From assembly GCA_964514485.1 (NCBI GenBank), contig CAZEWG010000100.1, positions 1-5,144 of the forward strand: 5,144 nt of DNA, written 5' to 3'. The stretch comes from JAEZAA01 sp964514485. Its GTDB lineage: Bacteria; Pseudomonadota; Gammaproteobacteria; Pseudomonadales; Oleiphilaceae. A program made the translations under genes and the position numbers. Below are positions 1 through 5,144 of the stretch, piece after piece. The first letter of the stretch is position 1. Every line of letters starts with the position of its first letter. The notes beneath the pieces were generated by a model that made no database searches, was not told where the DNA came from, and saw nothing but the letters and a program-made list of their open reading frames with translations.

Positions 1-1
1 C

Positions 2-76
2 TCTGTTATCTCTGTCGCAGATCAGGCCACGCCTGAACGGGATCACTTGAAACTTTTTGTTCCGGCCAGCATCTAA
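2..76 (+). CDS. Possible C-terminal tail of an upstream gene (partial)
   Basis: The second forward frame is open from the window edge to a TAA at 74-76 and would encode about 24 residues ending in LKLFVPASI. The other two forward frames stop earlier, at 34-36 and 48-50. A following non-coding stretch with a palindrome would fit a gene end here. Against it, third codon positions are much less G+C-rich than in the three genes downstream, and so short an open stretch can occur by chance. No family can be recognised from the tail. A candidate promoter overlaps it. Confidence 0.2.
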   Translation, partial: SVISVADQATPERDHLKLFVPASI

Positions 77-77
77 T
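46..77 (+). promoter_or_regulatory. Candidate promoter for the three-gene operon
   Basis: TTGAAA at 47-52 matches the sigma-70 -35 box in five of six bases. TCTAAT at 72-77 matches the -10 box in five of six, but the 19-nt gap is longer than the usual 17. The same stretch can also be read as a heat-shock type promoter: CTTGAAA at 46-52 is an exact sigma-32 -35 box, followed after 14 nt by CAGCATCT at 67-74, a partial match to CCCCATNT. Either reading would place the start of transcription near 80-86 and give a leader of about 130 nt before the first gene. This is pattern matching only; no other stretch in 1-215 looked better. Confidence 0.3.
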
Positions 78-111
78 CAGCACCTTTGTCGTTGCTGAGC
101 CATTCGCCCCT

Positions 112-139
112 GGCGGATATCCGGAACGACCGTTCCGCC
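112..139 (+). repeat. Palindrome in the operon leader (CGGAACG-AC-CGTTCCG)
   Basis: CGGAACG at 122-128 and CGTTCCG at 131-137 form a perfect 7-bp dyad with a 2-nt centre; as RNA it would fold as 6 bp with a 4-nt loop. An alternative, mutually exclusive pairing joins GGCGGA (112-117) with TCCGCC (134-139). No T-run follows, so it is not a standard intrinsic terminator. It lies between the candidate promoter and the first ribosome site, where it could be a repressor operator, a leader RNA structure or the end signal of an upstream gene. The sequence does not decide between these. Confidence 0.4.
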
Positions 140-215
140 CGCAACGACCTCACTGTGAAAATCTCTATCAAACCAGCTTGAAAGAATCCTTCTGCAAGAA
201 AGGAGATAGCTTGTC

Positions 216-1166
216 ATGATCCGTGTTGAGGCGCTTAGCCGCAATTACGGCGACTTTCAGGCGGTCCGGAACGTGTCGTTCCAGATCCAGCCGGGAGAGA
301 TCGTCGGCCTGCTCGGCCACAACGGGGCCGGCAAAACCACCATTATGAAAATGCTCACCGGGTTCATCGAACCTTCCGCCGGCAATATCCTGATCAACGG
401 AAAAAACCTGCGGGACCACTCCTCGGAACTGCGCCGGGACATGGGCTACCTGCCGGAAAACCCTCCCACCTATCCGGAAATGACGGTATGTGATTATCTG
501 GATTACGCCGCCCAACTCCGAGGTGTTCCGGCGGGTGAGCGGGTAGCCGCGGTGCGCAACGCCATTGCCCGCACGGAACTTCAGGACAAGGCCCTGCAGC
601 CCATCAACACCCTGTCCCGGGGCTATCGCCAGCGGGTCGGCGTGGCCCAGGCGATTATCCATTCCCCCAAGATCCTGATCCTGGACGAACCCACCAACGG
701 CCTCGACCCTTCCCAGATCCAGCATATGCGGGAACTGATCCGCAGCATGCGCCAACAAGCCACCGTGATTCTCTCCACCCATATCATGCAGGAGGTGAAT
801 GCGGTCTGTGACCGGGTGCTGATGATCCGCCATGGGGAGCTGGCCCTGGACTCCACCTTGGCAGAGCTGCAACAGAGCAACCGGGTGCTGCTCACCACCA
901 GCCTGGCACCGGACGCTCTCCGCCAGGCGTTGGAGGGTGCAGCCCCCGTGCAAAGCATCCAGCCCCTGGAGACAGACACCGAACGCCCGCGCTACCGGAT
1001 CGAAATCCAGTCCGACAGCGAACTTCACGAGGCCTGCGCCCACTTGGCCCAGCGGGTGATCCAGGCCGGCGGCCAGCTTTATGCACTGACTCCGGAAATC
1101 CGGGATCTGGAAACCCTGTTCCGGGAAATCAACCAAGCAACCCGGGAGGTGGCCCATGCAGCCTGA
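216..1166 (+). CDS. ABC transporter ATP-binding protein, GldA-type (ABC-2 class)
   Basis: This is the ATPase that would power the permease encoded next; it acts as a dimer on the cytoplasmic face of the inner membrane. All nucleotide-binding motifs are visible in order: Walker A GHNGAGKTT at residues 34-42 with K40, a Q-loop region GYLPEN at 77-82 where the usual glutamine position is E81, signature LSRGYRQR at 133-140, Walker B ILILDE at 153-158 with catalytic E158, D-loop GLD at 162-164 and switch histidine H189 in STHIMQE. The YLPE and LS(R/K)GYRQR forms are typical of GldA and related ABC-2 exporters. Residues from about 220 to 316 form a C-terminal accessory region as found in this subfamily. 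The 316-residue length is normal. ATG 216 is supported by AAAGGAGAT at 199-207 and by the family-like opening MIRVEALSRNYG. The last 11 nt overlap the next gene. The substrate cannot be read from the ATPase. Confidence 0.96.
   Translation: MIRVEALSRNYGDFQAVRNVSFQIQPGEIVGLLGHNGAGKTTIMKMLTGFIEPSAGNILINGKNLRDHSSELRRDMGYLPENPPTYPEMTVCDYLDYAAQLRGVPAGERVAAVRNAIARTELQDKALQPINTLSRGYRQRVGVAQAIIHSPKILILDEPTNGLDPSQIQHMRELIRSMRQQATVILSTHIMQEVNAVCDRVLMIRHGELALDSTLAELQQSNRVLLTTSLAPDALRQALEGAAPVQSIQPLETDTERPRYRIEIQSDSELHEACAHLAQRVIQAGGQLYALTPEIRDLETLFREINQATREVAHAA
1144..1152 (+). promoter_or_regulatory. Ribosome binding site of the permease gene, inside the ATPase gene
   Basis: GGGAGGTGG holds a strong GGAGG core (1145-1149) 6 nt before ATG 1156 and lies wholly within the end of the ATPase reading frame. 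Ribosomes finishing the ATPase at 1164-1166 pass over this start, so translational coupling is likely and would help to balance the two subunits. It fixes the start at 1156. Confidence 0.8.
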
Positions 1167-4035
1167 GCGCAGTCTGTTCCGGATCGCCCGTAAGGAGCTC
1201 ACCCTGTTCTTCTCTTCGCCGGTGGCCTTTGTGTTCCTGGCGACCTTCCTGGCGGTCAACCTGTTCGTGTTCTTCTGGGTGGAGTCGTTCTTCTCCCGTA
1301 ACATCGCCGACGTCCGCCCCTTGTTTGAATGGATGCCCATCCTGCTGATCTTTCTGGTGGCCGCCATCACCATGCGGCTGTGGAGCGAGGAGAAGCGTCA
1401 GGGCACCATCGAATTCCTGATGACCTTACCAGTCAGCACCATCCAATTTGTGCTGGGCAAATTCCTGGCCTGTATGTTCCTGCTGGTGCTGGCTCTGGTA
1501 CTGACCCTGCCTGTTCCCATCAGCGTGGCGATCATGGCGGATCTGGATTGGGGGCCTGTGATTGGTGCCTATGTGGCGACCCTGTTCCTGGGTGCGGCCT
1601 ACACCTCCATCGGTCTTTACGTGAGCGCCCGCACGGAAAGCCAGATCGTCAGCCTGATGGTGACGGTGCTGATTGGCATGGCCCTCTATCTGGTGGGCTC
1701 AGGCCTGCTCACCAGCCTGACCAGCGTGGAGATGGCGGAATTCCTGAAGAAACTGGGAACCGGCTCCCGCTTCGACTCCATCACCCGGGGTGTCATTGAT
1801 GTGCGGGATCTCTACTACTACCTGAGCATCCTGGGCATCTTCCTGACCCTCAACATCCTGGCCTTGGAGCGCCAGCGCTGGGCGAAGGATGGCAACCGTC
1901 AGCATCATCGGGGCTGGTATGCCGTGGCCGGGCTGTTTATTGCCAACTTCGTGGCCGCCAACCTCTGGCTCAACCCGCTGCACAGCCTGCGGGCGGACCT
2001 GACCCGGGGGCAGATGTACTCCATCAGCGATACCACCCGGGACTCACTGCAGCAACTGCAAGAGCCCTTACTGATCCGCGGCTACTTCAGTGCCAAGACC
2101 CACCCGCTGCTGGCTCCGCTGCCCCCGCAGCTACGGGACCTGATCCGGGAATATGAGATCGCCGGCCGGGGCAAGGTACGGGTGGAGTTCGTCGACCCGC
2201 AATTGAATCCGGAACTGGAAGACGAAGCCAACACCAAATACGGCATTCGCCCGGTTCCCTTTCAGGTCTCCGACAAATACCAGGCCTCGCTGGTCAACTC
2301 CTACTTCCACGTGCTGATCCAGTACGGCGACGAGTTCGAGGTCCTGGGCTTTGAGGACCTGATCGAAGTGAAAGAACGCAACCAGATGGAGCTGGACGTG
2401 AAGCTGCGCAACCCCGAATACGACATCACCCGCAGCATCCGCAAAGTCCTCCACGGCTTCCAAAGCAGTGGCGACCTGTTTGCCACCCTGAACAAGCCGG
2501 TGCAATTCACCGGGTATATTTCCGCGGATGATCGCCTGCCCAAAGAGCTGGCAGATCTTCGCCAGGAGCTGGAACAGGTGCTGTCTGAAATGCGCGCCCA
2601 GAGCAACGGCAACTTCAGCTATGAGATTCAGGACCCACAAGCCGGTGATGGCGAACTGGCCCAGACCATTCTGGAGAACTATGGCCTGCAGCCCATGATG
2701 ACCAGCCTGCTAAGCCGGGACAGCTTCTATTTTTACCTGATGTTGTCCGACGCCCAGCAAACCGTCCAGGTCGCCATTCCGGAAAGCCTCGACCAGGATG
2801 GCCTCAAACGTAACCTGGAAGCCGGCCTGAAGCGCTTCTCCAGCGGCTTTACCAAGACCGTCGCCCTGGTGGCGCCCCAGCCGAACCTGCATCTGCGGCA
2901 ATTCGGCGGACAGTTGGACAAGAGCTTCAATCTGTTAGAGCAGAAACTGGCAGAGAACATGACCGTTCTGCATACGGATCTGAAAGACGGCCAGGTGCCC
3001 GCCCAGGCGGATCTCCTGGTGGTGGTCGCGCCGGAAAACCTGGACGAGAAGCAGCTGTTCGCCATCGACCAGTTCCTGATGAAAGGCGGCACGGTCCTCT
3101 TGTCCACGTCTCCGTTCACCACCGAGATGACCCGGACCTCTCTCACCGGCAGACAGCAAACGACCGGCCTGGAGCAGTGGCTGGAGCATCACGGCCTGGC
3201 CCTGGAAAACAGCATGGTGCTGGACCCTCAAAATGCCCGCTTCCCGGTTCCCGTCACCCGCACGGTGGGCAGCTTCCGGTTCCAGGAACTACAACTGCTG
3301 GACTATCCCTATTTTGCCGATATCCGTGGTTCCGGCCTGAACCAGGACAACCCCATCACCAGCGGCCTGCCCCAGGTGACCATCAACTGGGCTTCGCCCA
3401 TCCGGCTGGATGAAGAGAAACACAACAACCGCCAGGTCACAAAACTGCTGCATAGCTCTGCCAATTCCTGGCTCTCCGACACCACCGAGATCGTCCCCCG
3501 GGTCACCGAAAGCGGCAATACCGGATTCCGCCCGGAGGGCGAGCAAGGCAGCCACCTGCTGGGTGTGTTGGTGGAAGGCAAGTTTGACTCCTACTTTGCC
3601 GGCCAGTCCTCACCGCTGCTGGAAGAGGGTTCTGAAGACGCAGAGAATAGCGAAGATGCGGGAGCGCCGAGCAGCGTGATCCAGCGCTCGTCCGACTCCG
3701 CCCGGATCATCCTGTTCTCCTCCAGCGATTTCCTGACGGACCAGACCCTGAACATGACGAGCGCCGCTGACCGCAGCCTGTACCTGAACTCGCTGCAACT
3801 GGTGCAAAACGCCGTGGAGTGGTCCCTGGAAGACCGGGGCCTGCTGCACATCCGCAGCCGCAGCCACTTCGCCAACACCCTGCCGCCCCTCACGCCTGAG
3901 GAGCAGCAGTTCTGGGAGTACCTCAACTATGCCCTGGTCGTGATCGGCCTGCTGATCGTTTGGGGTGTTTACCGTGCGTTCAAGAACGCTGCCCAGAAGC
4001 GGTATCTTGCGATGCTGAACCTGAAAGGAGCCTGA
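1156..4035 (+). CDS. GldF-GldG fusion: ABC-2 permease joined to a large periplasmic GldG/ABC_transp_aux domain
   Basis: A 959-residue inner-membrane protein made of two parts that are separate genes in gliding Bacteroidetes. Residues 1-240 are a GldF-like ABC-2 permease with six predicted helices (about 22-42, 58-74, 103-124, 135-156, 163-184, 219-236). Its cytoplasmic loop carries the family pattern LWSEEKRQGTIEFLMTLPVS (75-94). A basic linker (237-253) leads to a seventh helix (254-272). Next comes the GldG hallmark LRADLTRGQMYSISDTT (278-294) and a long soluble region to about 920, presumably periplasmic. Within it, LVVVAPENLDEKQLFAIDQF (621-640) followed by LMKGGTVLLS fits the GldG/GIFT-like core. 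An eighth helix (922-938) and a basic tail close the protein; the charges obey the positive-inside rule. An acidic low-complexity loop lies at 823-834 (7 of 12 residues acidic). The only cysteine is C106, in helix 3. Start ATG 1156 is set by GGAGG at 1145-1149 and a family-like N-terminus. The domain calls are firm; the transported substrate is unknown. Confidence 0.93.
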   Translation: MQPERSLFRIARKELTLFFSSPVAFVFLATFLAVNLFVFFWVESFFSRNIADVRPLFEWMPILLIFLVAAITMRLWSEEKRQGTIEFLMTLPVSTIQFVLGKFLACMFLLVLALVLTLPVPISVAIMADLDWGPVIGAYVATLFLGAAYTSIGLYVSARTESQIVSLMVTVLIGMALYLVGSGLLTSLTSVEMAEFLKKLGTGSRFDSITRGVIDVRDLYYYLSILGIFLTLNILALERQRWAKDGNRQHHRGWYAVAGLFIANFVAANLWLNPLHSLRADLTRGQMYSISDTTRDSLQQLQEPLLIRGYFSAKTHPLLAPLPPQLRDLIREYEIAGRGKVRVEFVDPQLNPELEDEANTKYGIRPVPFQVSDKYQASLVNSYFHVLIQYGDEFEVLGFEDLIEVKERNQMELDVKLRNPEYDITRSIRKVLHGFQSSGDLFATLNKPVQFTGYISADDRLPKELADLRQELEQVLSEMRAQSNGNFSYEIQDPQAGDGELAQTILENYGLQPMMTSLLSRDSFYFYLMLSDAQQTVQVAIPESLDQDGLKRNLEAGLKRFSSGFTKTVALVAPQPNLHLRQFGGQLDKSFNLLEQKLAENMTVLHTDLKDGQVPAQADLLVVVAPENLDEKQLFAIDQFLMKGGTVLLSTSPFTTEMTRTSLTGRQQTTGLEQWLEHHGLALENSMVLDPQNARFPVPVTRTVGSFRFQELQLLDYPYFADIRGSGLNQDNPITSGLPQVTINWASPIRLDEEKHNNRQVTKLLHSSANSWLSDTTEIVPRVTESGNTGFRPEGEQGSHLLGVLVEGKFDSYFAGQSSPLLEEGSEDAENSEDAGAPSSVIQRSSDSARIILFSSSDFLTDQTLNMTSAADRSLYLNSLQLVQNAVEWSLEDRGLLHIRSRSHFANTLPPLTPEEQQFWEYLNYALVVIGLLIVWGVYRAFKNAAQKRYLAMLNLKGA

Positions 4036-4038
4036 TCC

Positions 4039-5013
4039 ATGAAACAGAACAAAGTTTGGACTCTGTCAGCGCTTCTGGCCCTGCAACTGGTGGCAGCCAT
4101 CCTGCTCACCCTGGACTATCGCCGCCAGGATCAAAGCCACACCCAGGGCCCGTTGCTGGCCCTGGAGAAAGAAGCGGTAGACCGCATCCTGATTCAAGAG
4201 CCGGACGAGCCGGCCCTTGAACTGATCCGTCAGGACAACCGCTGGATCCTGCCCGGTTACTACAACCTGGCCGCCCAGCAATCCCGGATCAACACCCTGC
4301 TGAACAGCCTCGACGCCCTGGAGCGCGACTGGCCTGTTGCCACCACGGCAACCACCGCCAAGCGCTTTGAAGTGACCGAGGAAAAGTACCAGCGCAAACT
4401 GCAACTAAAGCAGGGTGACAACACCTTGGCCACTCTCTACCTGGGCACCTCCCCGGCCATGAACAAGACCCATGTGCGGCTCGATGGCGAGGACGAAGTC
4501 TATGCCCTGGGGCTGAATCACCATGAAGTCCCGGTCCAGGCTCAAAGCTGGGTGGATACCGGGCTGCTGAAAGTGGACACGGAGCAACTGTCTGGCATCC
4601 AAGGGCCAGACTTCGTCCTCGGCAAATCTGATCACCTGTGGGAGTTGGACGGCTTGGCCGAACAGGAAGAAACCAACAACCAGGCGGTTCAGGATCTGCT
4701 CAGCGGCCTTGGCAACCTGCGCTTCCAAGAAGCTTTAGGAACCGAGGCGAAGCCCGAGTATGGCCTGGAACAACCGGTGCTGGCCCTGGACCTGCAAAGC
4801 GACGGCAAGACGGTCAGCTACCAGTTTGGCAAACCTGAAGATGGGGACTACTACGTGGTAAAAAGCTCGGAGCTGGCCCCCTACTTCAAGGTATCCGCCA
4901 GCCTGGTGGACAAGCTCGTTAACCTGAAACGGGATTCCCTGGCGAAGCTCAAGGAGCAGCCCGTGGAGAATGAAAGCCCAGAGGAAGAGCAAGCGGCTGA
5001 GGCTACGAGCTGA
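4039..5013 (+). CDS. DUF4340 protein, membrane-anchored, partner of the GldA/F/G-type transporter
   Basis: A 324-residue protein with a short basic start (MKQNK), one hydrophobic segment (about 7-25) and no obvious cleavage site or lipobox, so it is probably anchored in the inner membrane with the rest in the periplasm. The body resembles DUF4340, a family of unknown biochemical role that commonly follows GldG-type genes. Recognisable stretches are NRWILPGYYNLAAQQSRINT (67-86), WVDTGLLKVD (171-180), YGLEQPVLALDL (241-252) and VSYQFGKPEDGDYYVVKSSE (259-278), which suggest repeated beta-rich units. No catalytic motif is seen and there are no cysteines. The C-terminus (about 308-324) is acidic and probably disordered. 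ATG 4039 follows AAAGGAG (4024-4030) by 8 nt, and that site sits in the last codons of the fusion gene, 3 nt from its stop. Tight spacing argues for co-translation and a shared complex. A scaffold or substrate-guiding role beside the GldG domain is inference. Confidence 0.9.
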   Translation: MKQNKVWTLSALLALQLVAAILLTLDYRRQDQSHTQGPLLALEKEAVDRILIQEPDEPALELIRQDNRWILPGYYNLAAQQSRINTLLNSLDALERDWPVATTATTAKRFEVTEEKYQRKLQLKQGDNTLATLYLGTSPAMNKTHVRLDGEDEVYALGLNHHEVPVQAQSWVDTGLLKVDTEQLSGIQGPDFVLGKSDHLWELDGLAEQEETNNQAVQDLLSGLGNLRFQEALGTEAKPEYGLEQPVLALDLQSDGKTVSYQFGKPEDGDYYVVKSSELAPYFKVSASLVDKLVNLKRDSLAKLKEQPVENESPEEEQAAEATS

Positions 5014-5025
5014 GTCCCATAAATT

Positions 5026-5048
5026 CCCTCTCCCGCCTGGGGAGAGGG
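5026..5048 (+). terminator. Perfect 9-bp hairpin after the operon, possible terminator
   Basis: CCCTCTCCC (5026-5034) pairs exactly with GGGAGAGGG (5040-5048) around the 5-nt loop GCCTG, starting 12 nt after the last stop codon. The position suits an operon end, and the stem is very G+C-rich. It is followed by TTAGGG rather than a T-run, so it is not a textbook intrinsic terminator. It may instead stabilise the 3' end of the mRNA. It is also the first hairpin of the larger repeat element here. Confidence 0.35.
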
Positions 5049-5144
5049 TTAGGGAGAGGGCGCAAGTTCTCAAGCCCGTAAGAAGTTCTGTGTTGGTTTG
5101 GGGCCTCGGGCCCTCTCCCCCGGCCCCTCTCCCCAGGAGGGAGA
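5026..5144. repeat. Nested inverted-repeat element (REP/MITE-like), cut by the window end
   Basis: The 9-base unit CCCTCTCCC or its complement occurs five times in full: forward at 5026, 5111 and 5125, complement at 5040 and 5052. A sixth, partial copy (GGGAGA, 5139-5144) runs off the edge. The left arm (5029-5060) is the inverse of the right arm (5111-5144): 19 of 20 bases match in the outer part, a spacer of 3 versus 5 nt follows, then 9 of 9 match. Each arm can also fold on itself. The 50-nt centre (5061-5110) holds a direct repeat AAGTTCT (5064-5070, 5083-5089) and a small GGGCC/GGCCC stem (5101-5113). There is no transposase gene and no room for one, so this is a short non-autonomous or REP-type palindromic repeat. 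CCCTCTCCC-type intergenic repeats are common in many proteobacterial genomes; I cannot assign it to a named family. Confidence 0.75.

Noticed and set aside
168..1373. A 401-codon open frame on the - strand opposite the ATPase gene
   Set aside because: It lies wholly opposite a gene with every ABC ATPase motif and runs into the permease gene. High G+C coding DNA with strong codon bias often leaves a long open antisense frame. Its protein resembles no family I recognise and its start has no convincing ribosome site.
1329..1799. A 156-codon + strand frame inside the permease region
   Set aside because: It is a shifted reading of the permease gene, rich in Gly, His, Asp and Pro without membrane helices, as expected for an out-of-frame translation.
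1864..1914. Possible frameshift or assembly join between separate GldF and GldG genes
   Set aside because: The frame is continuous through the linker, with no stop codon, ribosome site plus start, or change in base composition; a true fusion is the simpler reading.
2131..3926. Several - strand frames of 60-170 codons opposite the fusion gene
   Set aside because: All are antisense to a continuous, family-consistent reading frame; none shows a domain, a ribosome site or neighbours of its own.
5046..5054. GGGTTAGGG, resembling a telomere repeat
   Set aside because: It occurs once and is explained by two adjacent copies of the 9-base unit joined by TTA; there is no tandem array.
4735..5073. A - strand frame starting within the 3' repeat (MRTCALSLTLSPGGRG...)
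   Set aside because: The opening residues are a translation of the CCCTCTCCC repeat, a familiar type of spurious peptide in genomes with such repeats, and the rest is antisense to the DUF4340 gene.
5014..5144. CRISPR-like repeats
   Set aside because: The repeated units are 9 bases, inverted and unevenly spaced, with no spacers of constant length and no cas genes.

Overview
The window carries one compact, rightward (+ strand) operon of three intact genes: an ABC-transporter ATPase of the GldA type (216-1166), a very long membrane protein in which a GldF-type ABC-2 permease is fused to a GldG-type periplasmic domain (1156-4035), and a membrane-anchored DUF4340 protein (4039-5013). The first two genes overlap by 11 nt and the last two are 3 nt apart, and each gene has a good Shine-Dalgarno sequence. 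They almost certainly share one mRNA.

The high G+C content, strong CTG (Leu) use, good AGGAG ribosome sites and protein style suggest a gammaproteobacterium, perhaps a marine type such as Marinobacter or a relative. The genus is a guess from general familiarity, not shown by a marker gene.

Layout: 1-215 is a leader region. It may hold the last codons of an upstream gene (frame ending TAA at 74-76), a candidate promoter around 46-77 and a 7-bp-arm palindrome at 122-137. 216-5013 is the operon. 5014-5144 is non-coding and holds a nested inverted-repeat element built from a 9-base unit (CCCTCTCCC / GGGAGAGGG), which the window end cuts short. Each arm of this element also has the pattern of a G-quadruplex, on opposite strands.

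How the genes fit together (inference from family knowledge): the ATPase would dimerise under two copies of the six-helix permease domain. The roughly 650-residue GldG-like domain, tethered by two further helices, would project into the periplasm. The DUF4340 protein, held by one N-terminal helix, would sit beside it. The GldA/F/G family is best known from gliding Bacteroidetes, but related modules with DUF4340 occur widely in bacteria that do not glide by that machinery. Their substrate is not established. The module is therefore recognisable but functionally open. I see no defence system, CRISPR array, tRNA, rRNA or transposase gene in the window.
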